64,000 bases of DNA, from positions 1 to 64,000 of the forward strand of contig DASUYB010000143.1 of NCBI GenBank assembly GCA_036377595.1, read 5' to 3'. Shown piece after piece: positions 40,741 through 48,313 of the stretch. Each line of letters begins with the position of its first letter. The first letter of the stretch is position 1. Source of the DNA: Longimicrobium sp. (GTDB lineage: Bacteria; Gemmatimonadota; Gemmatimonadetes; Longimicrobiales; Longimicrobiaceae). The notes below the pieces were generated by a model that searched no databases, was not told the origin of the DNA, and saw nothing but the letters and a program-made list of their open reading frames with translations. Made by a program: the position numbers and the translations under genes.

Positions 40741-43698
40741 ATGGCATTCCTCGCCCGCCGTTCCACGGTGCCGCTCCTGGCGGCCTGCCTCGCCGTCGCG
40801 CCTCCCCTCCGCGCGCAGAGCCTGACGGCCGGCGCCCTGGCGGGGGTGGCGCGCGACCCGCGCGGCACCCCCGTCGCCGGCGCGCTGGTCACCATCACCG
40901 AGGCGCCCGGCGGCGTCGCCCGCACCGCCAACACCGACGGCGGCGGCGGCTTCGGCGTGCGGCTCCTTCCGCCCGGCACCTACGACGTGCTGGTGGAGCG
41001 GATCGGCTTCCAGCCCCTTCGCGTCACCGGCGTTCCCGTCTCTCCCGGCCAGACCACGCAGCTCGACGCGGCGCTGACCGCCGCGGCTGCGGCCGACCGC
41101 GTGGAGGCCGTTCCCTTCCGCGCCGGCGTGCGCGGCGGCTTCGGGCCGCCCTCGGCGCTGCGCTTCGCCGCGGGCGACCTCGACGCGCTCCCCGCCGAGC
41201 GGCGCGAACTCGGCACCGTCCTCTCCTTCGCGCCGCTTCTCGCCCCGGGCGGTGACCTCTTCTCCGCGCGGCGCGTGGTGGTCGACGGCGTCCCCTTCCG
41301 CGCGGTCCCGCTTCCCGCCGGCTTCCCCGACCCGCTGGGAACCGCGGCCTTCGCCTGGCGCTTCCTGGAGCGCGCCGAGGTCCTGTCCGCCCCCGCCGAC
41401 GTGGAGTGGGGCGGTGCCGCGCCGGCCACGCTGCACGCCTTCACCCGCCGCGGCGGCCGCGCCTTCGCGGCCGACGCGGGCGCGTGGTGGTCGGGCGGGT
41501 CGCTGCCGGCCGCCGACGGCTTCGCGTCGGGCGGCTCGCACTCGGGCCTCGAGGGCGGGGCGACCCTCGGCGGGCCGCTGGGGCAGGGCGCGGGCGAGTT
41601 CGTGCTGGGCGCCGAGGTGCGCTCGCTCGACACGCCGCTGCAGCTTTCCTCCCGCGCGGGCGAGTTCGCGTCCACCGTCGCCACGGTGGCGCTCGATTCG
41701 TTCGGCGTGGCGCTGGCGGGCACGCCGGAGCGGGTGAAGACGGAGCTGGGCTCGGCCTTCGCGCGCTTCGACTGGCGCTCGGCGGGGGGGCAGGCGTTCT
41801 CCGTCCGCGCGGCGGGATCGACCCTGCTGACCCCCGAGCGGCGCGCCTTCACCGACCTGGCCGAGGGTGGCGGCAGCGCGAAGGGGAGCGACCTCCTGGC
41901 CTCCGCCGCGCTGGCGGTGCCGGTCGACAACGACATCGGCATCGAGCTCCGCGGGACCTTCGAGAACAGCACGCGCAGCTACGACTCGGGCGACACGGCG
42001 TTCGCGCTCACCCGCATCGTCTCGGGCGCGCTGGGCTTCGGCGCGCACGAAGGCTTTCCCGGCAAGTTCTCGCGGATGTCGTCGGGCGGAACGGCGGTGG
42101 CGCACGTCCGCGCGGGACGGCACCTGTTCAAGGCGGGCGGCGGCGGCGAGCTGGTGAACCACGACCGCGCGTTCGCCCCCGGCGCCACCGGCGAGTTCAC
42201 CTTCTCGGGCACCGACGACTTCGCGCGCGGGCTGGGCGTGTTCGCGCAGACGCTGGGCGCGTCGCCGTCGGTCTCCTTCTCCGTCCCCCGCGTATGGGCG
42301 TTCGCGCAGGACACCTGGACGCCGCGGCCGGGGATCGAGCTGGCGCTGGGCGTGCGCTGGGACATGGAGAAGATCCCCGCGAGCGACATCCCCCTCGATC
42401 TCGACTGGGGCGTGCGTACGGGGATCGCCACCTCGTCGGTGCGCCCCAACGCCAACCGCATCGCGCCGCGCGGGTCGCTCACCATCGCTCCCGCGGGCGG
42501 CGCGTGGCGGCTGCGCGCGGAGGGCGGCGTCTACACCGGCGAGTCCGACCCCGGCGTGCTGGCCGAGGCGGTGGGAAGCAGCGCCGCGCTGCGCATCCGC
42601 CGCGGGGTGGACGTCCCCTGGACCTGGGGCGCGGCGCCGGACTCGGCGGCGGTCCCCGGCACCACGCGCACGCTCACGCTGCTCACGCCCGAGTGGGGGC
42701 CGCCCCGCGCCGCGCGCGCCGGGCTCTCGCTCAGCCACGCCCTCCCCGGCGCCACGACGCTGCACGTGGGCGCGGAGTGGCGCAGGACGGACTTCCTCCC
42801 GCGCCGCGCGGACCTGAACCTCCTTCCCGGGCCCACGGCGCAGGACCAGTACGGGCGCCCGCTCTTCGGCACGCTGGTGCAGCGGGGGACGCTCCTCCTG
42901 GCCCAGCCGGGGACGGGGCGCCGCTTCACCGACTTCGACCGGGTGAGCGCCATCGACCTGGACGGGTGGATGGAGTGGGCCGCGGCCACCGTGGCCATCG
43001 AGCGGCGCCCGGCCACGGGGCTGCGGCTGATGGCCGGCTACACCTTCTCCCGCACGCGCGACAACCTGCTCACCGCCGGCGTCTCGGCGCCGGGCGACCT
43101 CCCCGTTCCCTTCCTGGCCGACGGCGCGGACTGGAGCGAGGGGCGCTCGTCGCTCGACGTGCCGCACCGGGGCGTGCTGCTGGCCGAGCTGCGCGGCGGG
43201 GGGAGATGGGCGCCGTCGCTGGCCGCCGTCTACCGCGCGCGCTCGGGCGATCCGTTCACCGCCGGCTTCCGCGCCGGCGTGGACGCCAACGGCGACGGCT
43301 CGGCCAGCAACGACCCCGCCTTCGTCGATCCGTCCGTCCCCGGCTACTCCGAGGTGGCCGCGGGCTGGTCGTGCCTGTCGTCGCAGCAGGGCGGCTTCGC
43401 GGTGCGCAACGGCTGCCGCGGGCCGACCGTGCAGTCGCTCGACCTGCGGCTGGGGGTGGACGTGCTGCGCAGCGGGAACCACGCGGCGCGGCTCACCATC
43501 GACGGACTGAACCTGGTCGGTGGCGAGCGCGGGCCGGTGGACGCCGCGCTGTACCTCGTGGACCCGGCCCGCGCGCTCTCCACCGACGCGCAGGGGCGCG
43601 TGGTGGTTCCGCTCGTGGCCAACCCCGGCTTCGGGGAGCCCCTCCTGCGCCGCGCCACCGGGCGCACGGTGCGCATCGGCCTTCAGCTCGCCTACTGA
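40741..43698 (+). CDS. TonB-dependent-receptor-like outer-membrane beta-barrel protein
   Basis: The 985-aa protein has a signal peptide (cleavage near RAQ, residue 26) and an N-terminal carboxypeptidase-regulatory-like domain (GVARDPRGTPVAGALVTITE, LPPGTYDVLVERIGFQ). A plug-like segment follows (RRVVVDGVPFRAVPLP), then a long barrel rich in alternating aromatic strands (LMAGYTFSRTRDNLLTAG, VWAFAQDTWTPRPGIELALG). No clear TonB box is seen. It may export, anchor or take up polysaccharide. The lipoprotein gene starts 3 bp after its stop. Confidence 0.84.
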   Translation: MAFLARRSTVPLLAACLAVAPPLRAQSLTAGALAGVARDPRGTPVAGALVTITEAPGGVARTANTDGGGGFGVRLLPPGTYDVLVERIGFQPLRVTGVPVSPGQTTQLDAALTAAAAADRVEAVPFRAGVRGGFGPPSALRFAAGDLDALPAERRELGTVLSFAPLLAPGGDLFSARRVVVDGVPFRAVPLPAGFPDPLGTAAFAWRFLERAEVLSAPADVEWGGAAPATLHAFTRRGGRAFAADAGAWWSGGSLPAADGFASGGSHSGLEGGATLGGPLGQGAGEFVLGAEVRSLDTPLQLSSRAGEFASTVATVALDSFGVALAGTPERVKTELGSAFARFDWRSAGGQAFSVRAAGSTLLTPERRAFTDLAEGGGSAKGSDLLASAALAVPVDNDIGIELRGTFENSTRSYDSGDTAFALTRIVSGALGFGAHEGFPGKFSRMSSGGTAVAHVRAGRHLFKAGGGGELVNHDRAFAPGATGEFTFSGTDDFARGLGVFAQTLGASPSVSFSVPRVWAFAQDTWTPRPGIELALGVRWDMEKIPASDIPLDLDWGVRTGIATSSVRPNANRIAPRGSLTIAPAGGAWRLRAEGGVYTGESDPGVLAEAVGSSAALRIRRGVDVPWTWGAAPDSAAVPGTTRTLTLLTPEWGPPRAARAGLSLSHALPGATTLHVGAEWRRTDFLPRRADLNLLPGPTAQDQYGRPLFGTLVQRGTLLLAQPGTGRRFTDFDRVSAIDLDGWMEWAAATVAIERRPATGLRLMAGYTFSRTRDNLLTAGVSAPGDLPVPFLADGADWSEGRSSLDVPHRGVLLAELRGGGRWAPSLAAVYRARSGDPFTAGFRAGVDANGDGSASNDPAFVDPSVPGYSEVAAGWSCLSSQQGGFAVRNGCRGPTVQSLDLRLGVDVLRSGNHAARLTIDGLNLVGGERGPVDAALYLVDPARALSTDAQGRVVVPLVANPGFGEPLLRRATGRTVRIGLQLAY

Positions 43699-43700
43699 CA

Positions 43701-45227
43701 ATGCGCCGCCCCGCCACCCTCGCCGCCCTGGCGCTCGCCGCCCTCGCCGCCTGCGAGTCCGTCCCCGACCCCGTGTCCATCACGGGCGTGGGGAAGGCTG
43801 CCGGCTTCGCCTACCTCGACCGCAACGGCAGCGGCGTGCTGGACGGCGGCGACCGGCCGTACCGCAACCTCTCCGTCTCGCTGGTCGAGCTCTCGTCGGG
43901 GAGCGTGGCCGCCACGGTCACCACCGACTCCACCGGGCTCTACCTGTTCGAAGACGTTCCCGTGGGCCGCTACCGCATCCGCGTGGACGCGGCGCAGCTC
44001 GGCGACAGCGTGCGGGTGACGCAGGGGCAGGACAGCACCATCACCGTGGCCTTCTCGGACTCGCTGGCGCCGCAGGTGCGGCTGCAGCTGGCGTATCCGC
44101 TGCGCACGATCGCGCAGGTGCGCGCGGCGCCGGCGGGAACGCCGGTGCTGTTCGCCGCGCGCGTGGTGGGCCTGGTGGGCGACACCGCCTTCTTCTGGGA
44201 CGGCAGCCGGGCGATCCGCGCGCCGAAGGCCACGATCGGCGCGCCGAACCCGCCGGTGGACCTGGCGGGCGACAGCGTGCGCGTGGTCGGGCGCACCGCG
44301 CGGGCGGGAACGCTGCCGATCCTCGACTCGGCCTCCATCATCCCGCTCTCCGCCCTCGCCGTTCCCGCGCCGCCGCCGGTGGCGAGCGGGGCCGCGGCCG
44401 GGGCCAGCGGCGGCACGCTCGACGCCGCGGCGGTGCACGTCGCCGCGGCCACCATCCTCGACTCGCTCTTCGTCGACGGCGTGGGCTACCTGCGCGTGGA
44501 CGACGGCTCGGGCCCGCTGGACGTGCGCCTGGGCGTGGGCGTGCACGTCACCCCGCTCCCCTTCCAGCCGGGGGTGGTGATGAACCTCTCCGGCCTGCTG
44601 GTGCCGTCATCCACGGCGGGGAAGTGGGTGCTGGTGCCGCGCGAGAACGCGGACCTGGAGATCACCACCCTCACGTCGCCGTTCGCGCCGGCGGTGCCCA
44701 CGAACGTGACCGTGTCGGCGGTGGACTCGACGGTCACGCTGGGATGGACCGACGCCAGCGGCAACGAGACCGGCTTCCAGGTGGACCGCCGCGGCGGCGG
44801 CACGCCGTTCTTCGGCCGGGTGGCCAACCCGGGTCCGAACGCGACGGGGCTGACCGACCCGGTGCTGGGGAACTCGTTCTACGGCTACCGCGTGCGTGCC
44901 TGCAACGGCCTCGTCTGCTCCGCGTGGACCGACGAGGTGACGGTGGCCACCGTCCCAGCGGCGCCCACGCAGCTGCAGGCGATCGCGCGGTCGCTGGCCA
45001 TCGACCTCGGGTGGCGCGACCAGTCGCGGGTGGAGTCGCGCTTCGAGATCCAGCGCAAGAACTCGGGCGGCACCTTCGTGGACCTGGCGCAGACCGGCGG
45101 CGACGTGGTGACGTACCACGACGCGCCGCTCCCCGCGGGCACGCCGCAGACGTACCGGGTGCGCGCCTGCAACGCCGCCGGGTGCTCGCCCTACGGCAAC
45201 GAGGCCACCGCCACCCCGACGCCGTAG
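43701..45227 (+). CDS. surface lipoprotein with carboxypeptidase-like and two FN3 domains
   Basis: The 508-aa product has lipobox LAALAAC (Cys 18), a SdrD-B/carboxypeptidase-regulatory-like domain (AGFAYLDRNGSGVLDGGDRP, TDSTGLYLFEDVPVGRYRIR), a middle OB-like or unknown domain (ILDSLFVDGVGYLRVDDGSG), and two fibronectin type III domains with paired cysteines (GYRVRACNGLVCSAWTDEV, TYRVRACNAAGCSPYGNEA). It is probably the partner of the adjacent outer-membrane protein. Confidence 0.83.
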   Translation: MRRPATLAALALAALAACESVPDPVSITGVGKAAGFAYLDRNGSGVLDGGDRPYRNLSVSLVELSSGSVAATVTTDSTGLYLFEDVPVGRYRIRVDAAQLGDSVRVTQGQDSTITVAFSDSLAPQVRLQLAYPLRTIAQVRAAPAGTPVLFAARVVGLVGDTAFFWDGSRAIRAPKATIGAPNPPVDLAGDSVRVVGRTARAGTLPILDSASIIPLSALAVPAPPPVASGAAAGASGGTLDAAAVHVAAATILDSLFVDGVGYLRVDDGSGPLDVRLGVGVHVTPLPFQPGVVMNLSGLLVPSSTAGKWVLVPRENADLEITTLTSPFAPAVPTNVTVSAVDSTVTLGWTDASGNETGFQVDRRGGGTPFFGRVANPGPNATGLTDPVLGNSFYGYRVRACNGLVCSAWTDEVTVATVPAAPTQLQAIARSLAIDLGWRDQSRVESRFEIQRKNSGGTFVDLAQTGGDVVTYHDAPLPAGTPQTYRVRACNAAGCSPYGNEATATPTP

Positions 45228-45247
45228 ATCGCGATCGATCACGGCGA

Positions 45248-45287
45248 GATCCGGCCCCGGACGCGACGACGTGTCCGGGGCCGGATC
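45248..45287 (+). terminator. terminator of the OMP-lipoprotein operon
   Basis: A 15-bp perfect stem: GATCCGGCCCCGGAC with GTCCGGGGCCGGATC, 20 bp after the stop. Confidence 0.8.
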
Positions 45288-45410
45288 TCATCGAAAAGAA
45301 GATCACACACAGGGCACAGAGGAAGACGGAGCCACAGAGAACTCAGCGCTGAGTTTCCCTGTGATTCCGTTTCTCTGATCCCGTGCCGCTAGATCCGAGG
45401 AAACAGCGAG

Positions 45411-45483
45411 TCTCACGCAGAGTCAGCAGGGTCAGCAGAGAACTGCAGCTTTTCTCTGCTGACCCTGCTGACTCTGCGTGAGA
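45411..45483. repeat. 30-bp perfect inverted repeat (dispersed hairpin copy 1)
   Basis: TCTCACGCAGAGTCAGCAGG continues to a 30-nt arm, repeated inverted after a 13-nt loop. It sits between convergent genes and ends 9 bp from the histidine kinase stop. Almost the same hairpin occurs at 60157-60229. A weaker hairpin precedes it near 45300-45380. Confidence 0.9.
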
Positions 45484-45492
45484 CCATCGAAC

Positions 45493-46224
45493 TCAGTCCA
45501 CGCGCGGAACCTCGATGCGGAAGATCGAACCGCGAGGCGCGCGCGGCCGCAGCGCGATGGTCCCGCCGTGCACGCCCTCGACGATCTGCCGCACCAGCAG
45601 CAACCCCAGCCCGCTCCCGCCCGGCCGCGTGGTGAACGGCCGCGTGAACAGCCCGGGAAGGTGCTCGGGCGCGATCCCCGGCCCGTCGTCCCACACCGAG
45701 ATCCGCACCCGGTCGCCCGCCGCGCGCACCACCACGCCGGCCGATCCGCCGGAGCCGACCGCCTCGACGGCGTTCAGCACCAGGTTGCGGACCGCCCGCA
45801 CCAGCAGCGCGTGGTTCCCGCGCACCCGCACCCGCTCGCCCGGCACGGGAAGCGCCATCTCCAGCACCGCCGCGGACGGGTGCGCCACGCCGCGCACCGC
45901 CTCGGCCGCCGCGTCGCCGGCGTCGACCACGTCCAGCGGCATCCCGCCGGGAAGCGCGCGCAGCTCGTGGACGGCGCGCGCCACCTCGCCCGCGGCCGCG
46001 AACGCGCGCTCGGCCAGGTCGCCCGCGCGCCCCGCCAGCCGCTCCTCGGCCAGCAGGTAGAGCAGCCCCACCAGCGTGGACACGGGCGTGGCCAGCTCGT
46101 GCGCCAGGAACGCGGAAAGCTGCGCCTCGGCCTCGGGCCCGGGCGCAGCGGGTGGAGACGCGGCGCGCTCCGCCGCGGCGCGGGGAAAGAGCGGGACGGC
46201 GGGCGCGCGGAGCTCGTCGGGCAT
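45493..46224 (-). CDS. soluble histidine kinase
   Basis: The 243-aa protein has a HisKA-type helix with LSAFLAHELATPVSTLVGLL (His 42), an N-box VRNLVLNAVEAVGSGG, a G1 box SVWDDGPGIAPEHLP and G2 GGSGLGLLLVRQIVEG. It has no sensor or membrane domain. ATG 46224 begins MPDELRAPAV; an upstream GTG-rich extension is unlikely. No response regulator is adjacent; its partner may be the sigma54 regulator at 55359. Confidence 0.88.
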   Translation of the reverse strand: MPDELRAPAVPLFPRAAAERAASPPAAPGPEAEAQLSAFLAHELATPVSTLVGLLYLLAEERLAGRAGDLAERAFAAAGEVARAVHELRALPGGMPLDVVDAGDAAAEAVRGVAHPSAAVLEMALPVPGERVRVRGNHALLVRAVRNLVLNAVEAVGSGGSAGVVVRAAGDRVRISVWDDGPGIAPEHLPGLFTRPFTTRPGGSGLGLLLVRQIVEGVHGGTIALRPRAPRGSIFRIEVPRVD

Positions 46225-46309
46225 GCGGGAGCAGGGGAGGGGTGTGGCACAACCGGACCACGACCGACGGCGCGGAGGACCCGGGGTGGGAAGTCCCCGG
46301 CCGATGCAA

Positions 46310-46339
46310 GGCGCGGGACGGCGAATGCCGCCCCGCGCC
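46310..46339 (-). terminator. hairpin after the second PEP-CTERM gene
   Basis: GGCGCGGGACGGC pairs with GCCGCCCCGCGCC (one G-U), 20 bp past the stop. Confidence 0.55.
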
Positions 46340-46359
46340 CTGGTACGAACCGTCACGCC

Positions 46360-47139
46360 TCAGGCTGCGGCCGTGCCGCCGCCCTTCGCGTCTTCACGGC
46401 GCCGGCGGCGGCGATACGCGCCCGCCAGCCCGGCCAGCCCGGTCCCCACCAGCGCCAGCGTCACCGGCTCGGGCGTGGTAACGCCCGGATCGCAGTCCAC
46501 GCTGGTGGTGCACTTCACCGACCCCAGGTCGCTCTGGGCGTGGATCTGGATCTGCGTGTTGGTCAGGTCCAGGTCCCAGGCGCCGGTCATGCTGAAGGTC
46601 ATGACCACCCAGTCACCGCCGCCCAGGTTGCTGACGCCCGAGGTGCCGCAGGTGGGCGTCATCCACAGGTCGTTCCCGCCGCCGGGCAGCGCGTTGCCGC
46701 AGCTGCTGGCGATCGACCCGTCGTTCCCGTTCACTCCCGCGTCGAAGTCCAGCCCGAACGCGCCGCCGGAGCCGGGGACGTTCGTGATCTTCCACTTGGG
46801 CGGCGGGTTCGACGAGTTCGAGGTGCGGTACGGGCCGTCCATCGTGGTGACCGTCCCCTCCACCGCGTCGGGGATCAGGTTGTCCTCGTTCAGGTTGAAG
46901 AACGAGATCGAGGTCCACACGAAGTTCTGGTACGAGCCGTACAGCCCCGACAGGTTCTGGATCGACAGGGTGACGGTGGTGCCCGACACCAGCAGCTTCA
47001 CCGATCCGCAGGTGGTGAGGCCCGGAAGCCCCGGCCCACAGATGTTCAGCCACTCCCTGTAGTTCGGGTCGGCGTGGGCGGGATTGGCGGTTGCCGCGCA
47101 AAGCGCGAGCACCGCCGCGGCTACGGCTTTTCTGCGCAT
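46360..47139 (-). CDS. PEP-CTERM sorting-domain protein
   Basis: The 259-aa exported protein has a signal peptide (MRRKAVAAAVLALCAATANPAHA), a ~195-residue beta-rich domain with several cysteines (YREWLNICGPGLPGLTTCGS, LTNTQIQIHAQSDLGSVKC) and the C-terminal signal TPEPVTLALVGTGLAGLAG followed by six arginines. It should be cleaved by the exosortase and may become part of the extracellular matrix. GGAGG lies 6 nt before ATG 47139. A short tail follows the Arg cluster. Confidence 0.93.
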   Translation of the reverse strand: MRRKAVAAAVLALCAATANPAHADPNYREWLNICGPGLPGLTTCGSVKLLVSGTTVTLSIQNLSGLYGSYQNFVWTSISFFNLNEDNLIPDAVEGTVTTMDGPYRTSNSSNPPPKWKITNVPGSGGAFGLDFDAGVNGNDGSIASSCGNALPGGGNDLWMTPTCGTSGVSNLGGGDWVVMTFSMTGAWDLDLTNTQIQIHAQSDLGSVKCTTSVDCDPGVTTPEPVTLALVGTGLAGLAGAYRRRRRREDAKGGGTAAA

Positions 47140-47271
47140 TCACTACCTCCGCGCGTAAGAGGGGTGCGGCGGGCGCCGGACGGGTCGAAGAGGTGAGTCC
47201 GGAGGGGATGCCTGCAACCGCGGGCGGATGCCCCGCCCGATCGGGGCAGAGCCTTGCGCCATGCTCCCACC

Positions 47272-47286
47272 GCAATGCCCGCGCCC
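47272..47286 (-). promoter_or_regulatory. sigma54-like promoter of the second PEP-CTERM gene
   Basis: Minus strand: GGGCGC-N5-TTGC with GG-N10-GC, 133 bp before the start. Confidence 0.5.
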
Positions 47287-47391
47287 TCGCGAGGCCCGGT
47301 GGGGCATCCTCCGGCACTGCTTCTCATCGCGTGACACAGCAACGACTTATGGAGATTTGAGGATCGTGCGGGCCGCGTGGTGTGGCGCACG

Positions 47392-47413
47392 TTTGTGGGC
47401 CGCCCGCAACACT
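47392..47413. promoter_or_regulatory. degenerate activator half-site
   Basis: One good arm (GCAACACT) with a poorly matching partner, 118 bp upstream of the sigma54-like site at 47272. GGTGTGGC at 47379 may be a further half-site. Confidence 0.25.
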
Positions 47414-47525
47414 GGTCGTGGTGCGCCTGCACCGCCGTCGCAGCGCCGCAACAGGTGCGGTCGCTTGCCGTGCATTCCCAGGTCGGTCGACACGAGGTCC
47501 GAACTGGAATGAGATCCAACGAGAA

Positions 47526-47556
47526 GCCGCCGCCGCGCGTGGTGCGCGGCGGCGGC
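47526..47556 (-). terminator. hairpin after the 158-aa gene
   Basis: GCCGCCGCCGCGC pairs perfectly with GCGCGGCGGCGGC around GTGGT, 33 bp past the minus-strand stop; TTCTCG follows. Confidence 0.6.
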
Positions 47557-47589
47557 GGTGGCCTCGGGGGGACGAGGCGAGGCGTGCGG

Positions 47590-48066
47590 TCAGCCGACCA
47601 CGGTGCCACCGGCCATGGGGCGGTGGCTGGCGCTCTCGACGCCCAGCTCGGCCGCCACCCGCGCCAGCGCGGCGACCACGGGGCGGAGCGAGCGGGTGAC
47701 GCCGCGCACCGTCACCGTCATCATCGACGCGTCCACCGAGCGCAGCAGCTCGCCGCTCGACATGGTCAGCAGGTCGCCGAACGGGGCCATGTGGTTGGGC
47801 GCCAGCGGCGAGGCCTCGCCCAGCCCCAGCCGCCCCAGCAGGTGGTCGGCCTCGGCCGAGGCGTAGCGGTCGCTGGCGCGGCGCCCGAAGCGCCACAGCA
47901 GGTACGAGATCTTGAGCGCCAGGTGCGCCACCGCCTGCGCCAGCACGGCCGCGTCGGCGTCGTCGGCCCCTGGAGCGCGCGACTCCAGCTCGTCGGCGGT
48001 CTCGAGCGCCAGCGTGCAAAGGCTCTCGATTTCCCGCTCCAGGATGTGCAGGCGGATGGGGTTCAT
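47590..48066 (-). CDS. unknown 158-aa protein under a sigma54-type promoter
   Basis: I do not recognise the family. The protein looks soluble and mainly helical: IRLHILEREIESLCTLALET, AVLAQAVAHLALKISYLLWR and LRPVVAALARVAAELGVESA are amphipathic helices, with a central MAPFGDLLTMSSGELLRSVD segment. No signal peptide or metal motif is seen. It has one of the best sigma54-type promoters in the window (48224), so it is probably co-regulated with the PEP-CTERM system. GAGG is 5 nt before ATG 48066. Confidence 0.75.
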   Translation of the reverse strand: MNPIRLHILEREIESLCTLALETADELESRAPGADDADAAVLAQAVAHLALKISYLLWRFGRRASDRYASAEADHLLGRLGLGEASPLAPNHMAPFGDLLTMSSGELLRSVDASMMTVTVRGVTRSLRPVVAALARVAAELGVESASHRPMAGGTVVG

Positions 48067-48223
48067 GGACGCCTCGTGTGAGTCGTGGGGGTGCGGCGGG
48101 AAGAAAAGGTCGCCGCCGCGTCCGCGCAAGGGTGGTGTAAACTTCCGCTCCCCTCGCGCTCCACGCCTGGCCCCAAACGATTGGCGGAGCCAGGTGAATG
48201 CAGGGGATTGCCTGGCCTGTCGG

Positions 48224-48238
48224 CAAGGCCCGCGCCAG
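48224..48238 (-). promoter_or_regulatory. sigma54 promoter of the 158-aa gene
   Basis: Minus strand: TGGCGC-N5-TTGC, only one deviation from TGGCAC-N5-TTGC. It lies 158 bp before the start codon, within a gene-free gap (48067-48313) that otherwise shows nothing distinct. Confidence 0.65.
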
Positions 48239-48313
48239 CACTTTTTTCGGCTTCGGGACTGCACTCGCGCCCGCGCGTGATGCGCGCGAGGCGCGACGAT
48301 TGTGGCGGCATGG

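Noticed and set aside
40402-43701. 1,099-residue minus-strand open frame
   Set aside because: Composition is Arg/Gly/Ala/His-rich and domain-free; it mirrors the plus-strand barrel protein, as expected in very GC-rich DNA.
41406-45227. 1,273-residue plus-strand open frame
   Set aside because: Its first part is an out-of-frame shadow of the outer-membrane protein (Arg/Ala/Gly-rich, no domains). Only the part from 43701 is the real lipoprotein.
46241-46262. GGTGTGGC-N6-GGACCACG before the soluble histidine kinase as another activator site
   Set aside because: It lies only 17 bp from the start codon, has no sigma54-like element downstream and only 5/8 matching in the second arm.
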